Source of the DNA: Aliikangiella coralliicola
GTDB lineage: Bacteria > Pseudomonadota > Gammaproteobacteria > Enterobacterales > Kangiellaceae
Direction of reading: 5' to 3'
DNA length: 64,000 nucleotides
NCBI RefSeq assembly: GCF_007004725.1
Contig: NZ_ML660165.1
Coordinates: 62,001-126,000 of the forward strand
Shown here: piece by piece, positions 27,813-34,702 of the stretch
Layout of the letters: the number at the start of each line of letters is the position of its first letter
Position numbering within the stretch: position 1 is the stretch's first letter
Position numbers and translations under genes: made by a program
Notes under the pieces: model-generated
Databases searched by the model: none
Told to the model about the DNA's origin: nothing
What the model saw: only the letters and a program-made list of their open reading frames with translations

Positions 27813-28457
27813 ATGATTTTTACCTTAATCATGCAGGGCCAGTTCGAACAAGCAGTCCTTTTAATTATTGTCATTGTTATATCTTTATCATTTCATGAAT
27901 TTGGCCATGCATGGACAGCGAACAAGTTCGGCGATAACACCGCGGAAAGGCAAGGAAGATTAACTTTAAACCCTGTAGCCCATATTGATCCTATGGGTTT
28001 GTTATTGGTGGCAATGGTTGGATTTGGTTATGCTAAACCGGTACCGACTGATCCGAGAAACTTCAATTCACCTAAGGCTTCGCTCTGGATCAGCGCGGCA
28101 GGGCCCGGCATGAATTTATTGCTTGCTTTTCTTTCTATCAATCTGCTGGTGGCTACGCAAGTTTTTCAAATCGATTTACTCAACGGCATGGGACCATTCA
28201 TTTTCTTGCAGTATATGGTCTTTATCAATTTGTTACTGATGCTATTTAATTTACTGCCCATTGGGCCGCTTGACGGCCACTATATCCTTCCCTATTTCCT
28301 ATCAAGGGATAATGCGTATAAGTATGTACGCTGGAATGATCAATACGGCGCTTTTATTTTACTGAGTTTGGTGGTGTTAAGCTTTTTGGGTGTTCCGATT
28401 TTTTCTTTTCTGAGTCAACTTGCCATGAGTATTGCCCAATACCTGGTAATATTTTGA
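27813..28457 (+). CDS. Site-2 protease-family (M50) membrane metalloprotease
   Basis: The 214-residue multi-pass protein has the zinc motif HEFGH (28-32), the NPVAHIDPMGLLLVA segment (about 54-68) and a late LLPIGPLDGHYI, which supplies the third metal ligand Asp. This is the short, PDZ-less rhomboid-sized M50 group. Family members cleave within membranes, but many of this subgroup have no known substrate. It is preceded closely by a single-pass membrane protein, a conceivable partner. Confidence 0.85.
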   Translation: MIFTLIMQGQFEQAVLLIIVIVISLSFHEFGHAWTANKFGDNTAERQGRLTLNPVAHIDPMGLLLVAMVGFGYAKPVPTDPRNFNSPKASLWISAAGPGMNLLLAFLSINLLVATQVFQIDLLNGMGPFIFLQYMVFINLLLMLFNLLPIGPLDGHYILPYFLSRDNAYKYVRWNDQYGAFILLSLVVLSFLGVPIFSFLSQLAMSIAQYLVIF

Positions 28458-28502
28458 CCTCACGCCATGTCGTTAACACGTCATTAAAAGTAACCGTTTG
28501 AA

Positions 28503-29426
28503 CTAAAAATCATTGTTAAAAGAAAATTTCTGTAACTCTTTTTTCAAAATTTTATGATAGTAAGGAATAGCAACCCAGGTATAAATCACTAAACCTAGCC
28601 ACGCGTAGGATATCGCAGAGGAAACTCCCTGATGACCTAAATCAAAAACGACCTGCGCCAACAAGTTAAAAAATAAATAACCGGATATCAATACAAGGCT
28701 CGCCTTCATATCACCCAATGTTGCAACCCAGCTATTAAACCGCCACCAGGCACCGATAAAAATATTTTGCCTCGATTTAATATTTCCTAAAAGCGACAAT
28801 GCTCTGTTTGAATCTGGTGTTTGCAGTATCACAAATCGCACATGATACATCGCCTCTTCAATGTTGCCGCGTTTCAATTGAACTTCCCCCATAAGTAGAT
28901 TGGCATCACTACTACCAGGATCATTTTTCAATGCGTCTTCGGCATAGCAGTAGGCTTTTTTAACATCACCAGTCGCTAAATAAAATTCGCCGTAAGCACA
29001 AATTACTTCAACATTATCAGGAGCTAACGATGCCGCCTGGTGAATGCAGTTCAACGCATTTTTGTTATCATTTTTCAGTAAATAGATTTCACTTTTTAAC
29101 AAAATAGCGTCAATCTCTTCCGGATCTAATGCAAGTGCTTCGTCACAAAATTCGATCACTTGATTGATTTTATTTTTTAGTAAACTTATCTGTGCGTAAA
29201 CCACATAAAGATAGGCATAATTCGGCTCTAAACTAAGTGCAATCTTAAGTTCATATTCCGCCGCGTAGACGCGCTTTTTAGATACTAGACAAGAAGCTAA
29301 CAAACCATGGCAAATTGCCGAATCAGGCTCTGAAGACAATAACTTTTTTAATAAGTCGATTGCTTGATCGGTTTGGCCACGATCCATGTAAGACCTGACC
29401 AGGTCAAGCTCATAGTCATTATTCAT
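28503..29426 (-). CDS. TPR protein with C-terminal membrane segments
   Basis: The 307-residue protein has about six tetratricopeptide repeats (residues about 5-220, each with the A-x-x-x-x-x-x-A-L-x-x-x-P spacing). Two or three membrane segments follow near the C-terminus (about 235-290). The TPR part is likely cytoplasmic and peptide-binding. I start it at ATG 29426 (MNNDYELDL), where it overlaps the upstream gene by 8 bp; a longer frame from 29618 would overlap almost half of that gene. It is the last gene of a three-gene AAA+ cluster. Function unknown. Confidence 0.75.
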   Translation of the reverse strand: MNNDYELDLVRSYMDRGQTDQAIDLLKKLLSSEPDSAICHGLLASCLVSKKRVYAAEYELKIALSLEPNYAYLYVVYAQISLLKNKINQVIEFCDEALALDPEEIDAILLKSEIYLLKNDNKNALNCIHQAASLAPDNVEVICAYGEFYLATGDVKKAYCYAEDALKNDPGSSDANLLMGEVQLKRGNIEEAMYHVRFVILQTPDSNRALSLLGNIKSRQNIFIGAWWRFNSWVATLGDMKASLVLISGYLFFNLLAQVVFDLGHQGVSSAISYAWLGLVIYTWVAIPYYHKILKKELQKFSFNNDF

Positions 29427-29844
29427 CTTGTTCTCGAATATACTCGTAAATTGAATAGGACGCAGATTGCATGAAAACAACGACGTACAAAGTACTAAAA
29501 AATATCGCCTGCAGGAAAATTCTAAGGTATGGCAATGTTGAATCTGGGTCATCGAATAAACTGCTGACCGATATAAATGCGGTGCCATAAAGCGTGGCAA
29601 AAAAAACCGCAGCCCCAATGATAATCGCTAGTATTTCCTTTTTTAAACTATGACTACCCAGCAGAACACCGTTAATGATTATCCAGATCATGGGCATCCA
29701 AAACCGCCCCATTAAAGGAGGATTCCAAAACAGTGGCGTTAGTATAGAAACAAACAATATTATCAAGGGGTTGAAAATCAGTGCATTAGTTCCCCTAACC
29801 TTAGGTTCGTCAACAATCTGATAGCTGGACATATCATTCGCCAT
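29419..29844 (-). CDS. Small multi-pass membrane protein in the AAA+ cluster
   Basis: The 141-residue protein is mostly hydrophobic, with about four membrane segments and a short charged cytoplasmic N-terminus (MANDMSSYQIVDEPKVRG). I recognise no family. It starts 5 bp after the AAA+ gene stop and overlaps the TPR gene, so all three are probably one operon. Confidence 0.7.
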   Translation of the reverse strand: MANDMSSYQIVDEPKVRGTNALIFNPLIILFVSILTPLFWNPPLMGRFWMPMIWIIINGVLLGSHSLKKEILAIIIGAAVFFATLYGTAFISVSSLFDDPDSTLPYLRIFLQAIFFSTLYVVVFMQSASYSIYEYIREQDE

Positions 29845-29849
29845 ATTGG

Positions 29850-31166
29850 TTACTTGCCGTGTTTATTCAGGAAATTCAGCACATCATTGTAACGACCGCC
29901 ATCGTTGGCATACCGAGCATAATTTCTTGCAGTTGTCAGCCACTCAGTGGTTGTCGGGTTGCATTCCGACAAAGCACTTTTAAAGTGTTCAAAACCAATA
30001 TCAACATCAGCTCCGGTTTCAATTGACTCGTCAATTGCTTCATCTGAGGCCATTTCTACCAGATTGAACAGATCGGCTCCGGAAAATCCGCCGGTTTTGG
30101 CTGCCATAGATTGATAATCAATGCCGCCCTTTGCCGGTCGTTCAGCCATATGATGTTCAAGTATTCCTTGCCTGGCGACTCTATCTGGCGGTGGAACAAA
30201 AAACATTCGATCAAATCTGCCTGGTCTTAAAAAAGCCGAATCAATCGCCCACGGAACATTGGTAGAAGCCAGTACCAGAACGCCTTCATTATTTTGTGAG
30301 AACCCGTCTAACTCCGATAAAAACTGACTAACAATGTTACTGGTGGAACTGTTTCGAGTGTGTTCTCGCTTACCAGCCAATGCTTCCAACTCATCAAAAA
30401 ATAAAACGCTTGGAGACTCAGATCTCGCTTTCTCAAATATGGCATGTAATTTTTGTTCAGACTCACCGATGTACATATCCAGTACGTCTGATATTTCTAT
30501 GTTATAGAAAGCAGCACTACACTCACCGGCAGTCGCCCGTGCCAACAAAGTTTTACCGCACCCGGGCGGGCCATAAAGTAAAACCCCACCGCCAACTTTT
30601 TTCTTAAAACGCTGAAAAAGCGATGGCTTTTGAAACGGCAAAATAATTTTTTTGTTGATTTGCTTTTTGATCGCCTCCAAACCGACAACGTCTTTGAAGG
30701 TAGTTACTGAATCTTGATAACGCCTCAAATCAGTCACGTTGCTCTGCTCAACTTTCTCTACCACACGTAACTTTGGCTTCTCACTTTTGTTCTCGTTTAG
30801 GTTAAAAGTCTGCTCCAGTTCTTTGTCTTCAAGTTCCGGTGACTTCTTCACGAGTTCCGTATAAATTTGCTTGGCCTCATCTTCTTTGTTCAATGCAACC
30901 AGGCAGGCGATCAACAACTTCGCCTGTTCGGGTTGATTCCTGTCAAAAAGATTTTCTGCCAACATGAATTCTTTGGCCGCCATAAGCTTTTCACCAATGC
31001 TCAATGCATCTTGATTGTCGAGCGGCCTGGGTAATGAGTCGAGATAAAGACGAACTCTGTCAACTTCGTTTTTTTCAATCAATGCAATGATGAGTATTTT
31101 TGCGAGCTCCGCCGATGGCGCTTGTTGATAGGCGGCTTCCAGACTGTTCAGCGTGTCATTATCCAC
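29850..31166 (-). CDS. AAA+ ATPase (Cdc48/katanin-like) with N-terminal helical repeats
   Basis: The 438-residue protein has an N-terminal helical, TPR-like region (about 5-115), a charged linker, and one AAA+ module. The module has Walker A GPPGCGKT (199-206), pore-loop-like YIGESE (232-237), Walker B VLFFDELEA (about 254-262) and the second region of homology ending LRPGRFDR. All ATPase residues look intact. It resembles classic-clade AAA unfoldases rather than FtsH or Lon, since no protease domain is present. Its partners are a small membrane protein and a membrane-anchored TPR protein directly downstream. A remodelling role at the membrane is inferred. Confidence 0.85.
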   Translation of the reverse strand: MDNDTLNSLEAAYQQAPSAELAKILIIALIEKNEVDRVRLYLDSLPRPLDNQDALSIGEKLMAAKEFMLAENLFDRNQPEQAKLLIACLVALNKEDEAKQIYTELVKKSPELEDKELEQTFNLNENKSEKPKLRVVEKVEQSNVTDLRRYQDSVTTFKDVVGLEAIKKQINKKIILPFQKPSLFQRFKKKVGGGVLLYGPPGCGKTLLARATAGECSAAFYNIEISDVLDMYIGESEQKLHAIFEKARSESPSVLFFDELEALAGKREHTRNSSTSNIVSQFLSELDGFSQNNEGVLVLASTNVPWAIDSAFLRPGRFDRMFFVPPPDRVARQGILEHHMAERPAKGGIDYQSMAAKTGGFSGADLFNLVEMASDEAIDESIETGADVDIGFEHFKSALSECNPTTTEWLTTARNYARYANDGGRYNDVLNFLNKHGK

Positions 31167-31260
31167 AGTTATATTTTTCCTTGTTTTTTTAACCTATTTC
31201 CGGGTCGATAGCGGGAATGATTTTTAATTGAAAATTGTGCGCCGCTTATTCTCTGGCCAA

Positions 31261-31302
31261 ATACTGTCTTTCAAATACAGTCTTTCAAATGCAGTCTTTA
31301 TT
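31261..31302. repeat. 14-bp tandem repeat, three copies, upstream of the AAA+ gene
   Basis: Three adjacent 14-bp units lie at 31261-31274 (ATACTGTCTTTCAA), 31275-31288 (ATACAGTCTTTCAA) and 31289-31302 (ATGCAGTCTTTATT). Units 1 and 2 differ at one base. They lie 95-136 bp upstream of the AAA+ start and could be operator sites or a slippage product. Confidence 0.7.
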
Positions 31303-31413
31303 GCTAAGGTTGCTCAATCAATGGGGATTGTATTCTGGCGTGCAGAATGTAAGCGACCTAAGCGGTTTTAACCAGGCGACAAAATATAATCGGAATTCGG
31401 TGAAAATAAAAGG

Positions 31414-31992
31414 CTAATCGAGGTAATCCTGCCACAAAACTTGTAATTTCTCTTGTTCTTTTTCTTTCTTTTTTTGATACCAAAAACAAATAACTCCAAT
31501 CCCGCCGATCCATAAGGTGCCAAACACAAGAAAACCCAGACTTGAGGCTTTCGGATCCTCAGGCAATAAAAAACGATTAGCAGTAAACCACAGCCAAAAC
31601 CCCACCAACAGTAACCAGCAAAAGTTTTTACCGATTTTACCAATTACAACCCCTGCTTCTGTTCGCTTAAGGTAAAGCTGTAACACAGCTTTCGCGGACT
31701 CCCCTTGAAAGCGTAAAATCGGCAACCGAATTTTGAAGTCCAGGTAAACGCCATAGATCAGTAATATGCCCAGGAAATAGTACCAGCTGTAGAAAATCCA
31801 GCTTTTATCTTCTTTCATGACTATGAAATAGAGGAACGGAAAATAACTAAGTATAGCAACAACATCAAACGCTAAAATGGACCACATTCGCCAGGTGACC
31901 CAGTTGATTTTCTTTTTTATCTTCTGAATGTCTGGTTGGAAAGTCTGCCATTCCGATTGAAGCGCTTCCCAGTCTTTATCCGGCTCACTCAT
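31414..31992 (-). CDS. Membrane protein paired with a sigma factor (possible anti-sigma)
   Basis: The 192-residue protein has a cytoplasmic N-terminus of about 33 residues (MSEPDKDWEALQSEWQTFQP), about four membrane segments and a Lys/Glu-rich C-terminal tail. It overlaps the sigma factor gene by 4 bp and is surely cotranscribed. Genes in this position often encode membrane anti-sigma factors. However, the classical zinc anti-sigma motif HxxxCxxC is absent, so the role is inferred from context alone. Confidence 0.7.
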   Translation of the reverse strand: MSEPDKDWEALQSEWQTFQPDIQKIKKKINWVTWRMWSILAFDVVAILSYFPFLYFIVMKEDKSWIFYSWYYFLGILLIYGVYLDFKIRLPILRFQGESAKAVLQLYLKRTEAGVVIGKIGKNFCWLLLVGFWLWFTANRFLLPEDPKASSLGFLVFGTLWIGGIGVICFWYQKKKEKEQEKLQVLWQDYLD

Positions 31993-32510
31993 CGACCAGC
32001 CTCCGTTGACATTAACTCACTCAACTTATTCTTAGCTCGATTGAGCCGCACCCCGACATTACTCACACTCAATCCTAATATCTTCGAAATATCTTTATAA
32101 CTAATTCCTTCTAAAGCAAGCGTAACCAGTTGTCGGTCGGCCAGTGAAAGCTCTCTTAAAGCCATCATTAATCGGTTCATTTTCTGATTTTTCGACATTT
32201 GCTCACTGGGACACTTTTCCCCGGCGAATTCATAGTTACCAATATCAACTGAATTTGGCTCTTTAACATGCTTGGCAACATGGGATACCGCTCTTTTATG
32301 AGCGATACTTAGTACATAGGTTTTTATATTTGATTGATTTTCAAATTTGGCAAGGGCTTTCCACAGGGCGACTGATATTTCCTGATATAACTCTTCCTGA
32401 AGAGATGGTTTCATTTCATAACTACTGACAACCCTGGAAATCATACTATGATGATTATTCAAGGTCTCTTCAAAAAACTGGTCGTAAGCTAAGCGTTCAC
32501 TTCGCGACAT
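31989..32510 (-). CDS. ECF-type sigma-70 factor
   Basis: The protein (173 residues from ATG 32510) has sigma region 2 (YQEISVALWKALAKF, then KTYVLSIAHKRAVSHV, about 50-85) and region 4 with a helix-turn-helix (GISYKDISKILGLSVSNVGVRLNRAKNKL, starting about 132). There is no region 1 or 3, as usual for ECF factors. A TTG start 19 codons upstream would give 192 residues; neither start has a strong ribosome site. It is coupled to the membrane protein downstream, which may regulate it. Confidence 0.85.
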   Translation of the reverse strand: MSRSERLAYDQFFEETLNNHHSMISRVVSSYEMKPSLQEELYQEISVALWKALAKFENQSNIKTYVLSIAHKRAVSHVAKHVKEPNSVDIGNYEFAGEKCPSEQMSKNQKMNRLMMALRELSLADRQLVTLALEGISYKDISKILGLSVSNVGVRLNRAKNKLSELMSTEAGR

Positions 32511-32687
32511 GGGAACTAGCTCTGCGGTCGCGATTCTTACCTGTGGTTGTGTCAGAGAAATTGCCAATGGAATTTTTTTTCATTGTAGTAATCGTATTGA
32601 ATTAGTCTAACTTTTAAATTATTTATTACATCATTGGCTAATGAAATTTTGACTGCAGTGGTGATGGCCTACAAAGGTCAACAACTT

Positions 32688-32918
32688 CTAATCCCCAATC
32701 TTCTCGAACCTGAACAATTTTCGACCATTAACTTCAATCTGTTCGCTAAACATATCAAAGGGCCTTACCCAAAGCGCTGGTTCACCGTATAGCGGGCGAT
32801 ACAATACCATCAGTTCTTCCGTTTCACTATGGTACACAGTATCAATGACCTCATACTCGGGCCCTTTATAGTGGCGATACTTGCCAGGTGCTATTGTTCT
32901 ATTATCCAATTCGCTCAT
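32688..32918 (-). CDS. DUF1653 domain protein
   Basis: The 76-residue protein matches DUF1653 throughout: PGKYRHYKGPEYEVIDTVYHS, then ELMVLYRPLYGEPALWVRPFDMF. This is a small beta-rich family of unknown function, common in bacteria. It begins 8 bp after the stop of the Sel1-repeat lipoprotein gene and probably shares its transcript. Confidence 0.85.
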   Translation of the reverse strand: MSELDNRTIAPGKYRHYKGPEYEVIDTVYHSETEELMVLYRPLYGEPALWVRPFDMFSEQIEVNGRKLFRFEKIGD

Positions 32919-32926
32919 TACTTTCG

Positions 32927-33724
32927 CTACTCTTTCTCTTCCCAGGCTCGATGTTGTTCGTAAGCTTCTAGTCGTTGTTGAAAATCTAATAGTCTATCTT
33001 CATCGACATCCTCCGGAAGCAATGAAATAGCCTCACTCTGAAGTGTAATTGCTTGATTAAATTCACCGGCCAATGCGTAAGCCGCAGCTCTTGTATCTAA
33101 AAATATCGATTGGGTTTCATTGGTTTGTTCAAGCTTATCAGCCCAGAACATCGCTTTTTTAGCATTGCGATAGGCCTTATGAGTGGTTGTCGCATGTAAC
33201 CAGGCCAGATTATTAATGCTCATGGTGTGCCGTTTGGTCGCGGCTTTTTTGAACCATGAAATCGCTGACCCCAGATCTTTTGGTCGACCCTGACCATTAT
33301 AAAACATCATACCAAGCGCAAATTCTGCTTTGGTATCATGGAATTTAGCGGCTTTAACCAACCATTGATAAGCCTTATCGAAATCTTGCTCAACGCCGTC
33401 AGCTGCAACATAGGATTCACCGACAAAAGTCTGGGCTTCAGGCCAGCCGGACTCTGCGGCTTTTAAGAACCACTCAAATGCCTGTTCAGCGGTGCGGTTT
33501 TGCTCAGCCAGATCGTAATAATAAATATGAGCTAACAACCATTGAGCTCGCGGGATACCCTGCTCTGCTGCGGTCAAGCATGTTTTGGAAGCCACCCGAT
33601 AACTCTCTGCACGATAATGACTCACACAATCGGTCAGTAGCGCTTGTTCCACTTTTCTCTCATCTTCACAACCAGCAAGAAGAATAACCAAAACTACAAA
33701 AAGCCAAAACCTTACGCTTACCAT
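32927..33724 (-). CDS. Sel1-repeat lipoprotein
   Basis: The 265-residue protein has a lipoprotein signal peptide with lipobox LLAGC (Cys19). Four or so Sel1-like repeats follow (A-x-x-W-L-x-x-A-A and G-x-x-Y-x-x-G-x-G patterns, about 60-185), then a C-terminal TPR-like segment and an acidic tail. Sel1 repeats mediate protein contacts; the partner is unknown. ATG 33724 is preferred; a GTG four codons upstream is in frame. Confidence 0.8.
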   Translation of the reverse strand: MVSVRFWLFVVLVILLAGCEDERKVEQALLTDCVSHYRAESYRVASKTCLTAAEQGIPRAQWLLAHIYYYDLAEQNRTAEQAFEWFLKAAESGWPEAQTFVGESYVAADGVEQDFDKAYQWLVKAAKFHDTKAEFALGMMFYNGQGRPKDLGSAISWFKKAATKRHTMSINNLAWLHATTTHKAYRNAKKAMFWADKLEQTNETQSIFLDTRAAAYALAGEFNQAITLQSEAISLLPEDVDEDRLLDFQQRLEAYEQHRAWEEKE

Positions 33725-34160
33725 CGTTGATACCACTGATCTGTTTTTGAATTAACCGAAATAAACTGGCTTAGACCTGCTTATCCTTTTACCTAACCCA
33801 TATCGACGCTATAAGTCACTTATCGAGCACTTTAAAGTGAGCTCTAGCCAACAAAGCTAACCTCAGTTTGGGGTGGCTGTCCTTAATCAAACCAAAGATT
33901 AACTAGCTTTATCTATTATCGTCAAATGACAGTTATCTCTCCAGCGAAATAAAGAGGAAATTGATTTAAAAACGACAATCTTTAGAAAACGGTCTTGCTA
34001 AACGAGCCCGATTTTACCGATTATCAGTTTGTAACAGGCTGAAGCTATCAGTTTTACACATTTCTCAGATTAGGCAAAGGTCCGCTTTTCATAGCAATAA
34101 CCTCTAAATAAGCGCTTTTATATTCCCAAAACAGTCTAAAACCGTGCAAGGATCGCATAA
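33725..34160. other. 436-bp divergent intergenic region
   Basis: It lies between the Sel1 lipoprotein gene and a small secreted-protein gene. The only clear structure is the perfect palindrome CACTTTAAAGTG at 33828-33839. No further gene was seen. Confidence 0.4.
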
Positions 34161-34562
34161 TTGGGTATCTATTTAACAAATTTCTTTTTAGTGTTACCAA
34201 TTTTATTTATACTCAAACCTGTTTTAGCGGGAAAAGGAAGTTCTAAATTGGCACTAGAAATTACCCCACAAGACCGAGCCTACATTTGGCGAGTAGTCGA
34301 CCATGCTGTCGAGAAAGCCGGCTCCCACGCAAAATTGTTCGCAAATCGACTAGAGTTCTTTGAAGAGTCAGGCCGCATTAAGTTCCATTGGCCGGTTTGG
34401 ATGCATGCAATCAAAGGCTACCTTAACTATCAATATGGCGAGAAAAAAACCGACGCAATGTTATTGTCCATATTGAGAGAAATTATGGCAGAGCCTAACT
34501 ACACTGCATACCTCAAACAATCACAAAAAGGCCCGGTTAAATTTGATAAAAAAGTAGGTTAA
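34161..34562 (+). CDS. Small secreted protein of unknown function
   Basis: The 133-residue product has a signal peptide (about 1-23, LVLPILFILKPVLA). A mainly helical mature domain contains ITPQDRAYIWRVVDHAVEKA and WPVWMHAIKGYLNYQYG. I do not recognise the family. The start is TTG 34161, supported by AAGGA 8 bp upstream. A 16-bp palindrome lies 58 bp after the stop. Confidence 0.6.
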   Translation: MGIYLTNFFLVLPILFILKPVLAGKGSSKLALEITPQDRAYIWRVVDHAVEKAGSHAKLFANRLEFFEESGRIKFHWPVWMHAIKGYLNYQYGEKKTDAMLLSILREIMAEPNYTAYLKQSQKGPVKFDKKVG

Positions 34563-34619
34563 TACGCTTTTTCAAATTGGCGAAACAATGGACTCTGGAC
34601 TTTGCTACTAAATAAAAGA

Positions 34620-34635
34620 TCGGCATATATGCCGA
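34620..34635. terminator. Palindrome between convergent genes
   Basis: TCGGCATATATGCCGA is a perfect 16-bp palindrome. It lies between a plus-strand and a minus-strand gene end, so it may act as a terminator, though the usual T-run is missing. Confidence 0.4.
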
Positions 34636-34702
34636 CCTTCGTTATTCACTCATTAAGTGCTTAAACTAACCCGCACTTGTAAAAGCTGACCTGAGCAAGC
34701 CA

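Noticed and set aside
31264-31280. Possible LexA box (CTGT...ACAG) in the 14-bp repeat
   Set aside because: The spacer is 9 bp, not the 8 bp of the gammaproteobacterial LexA site, and the match follows from the repeat periodicity.
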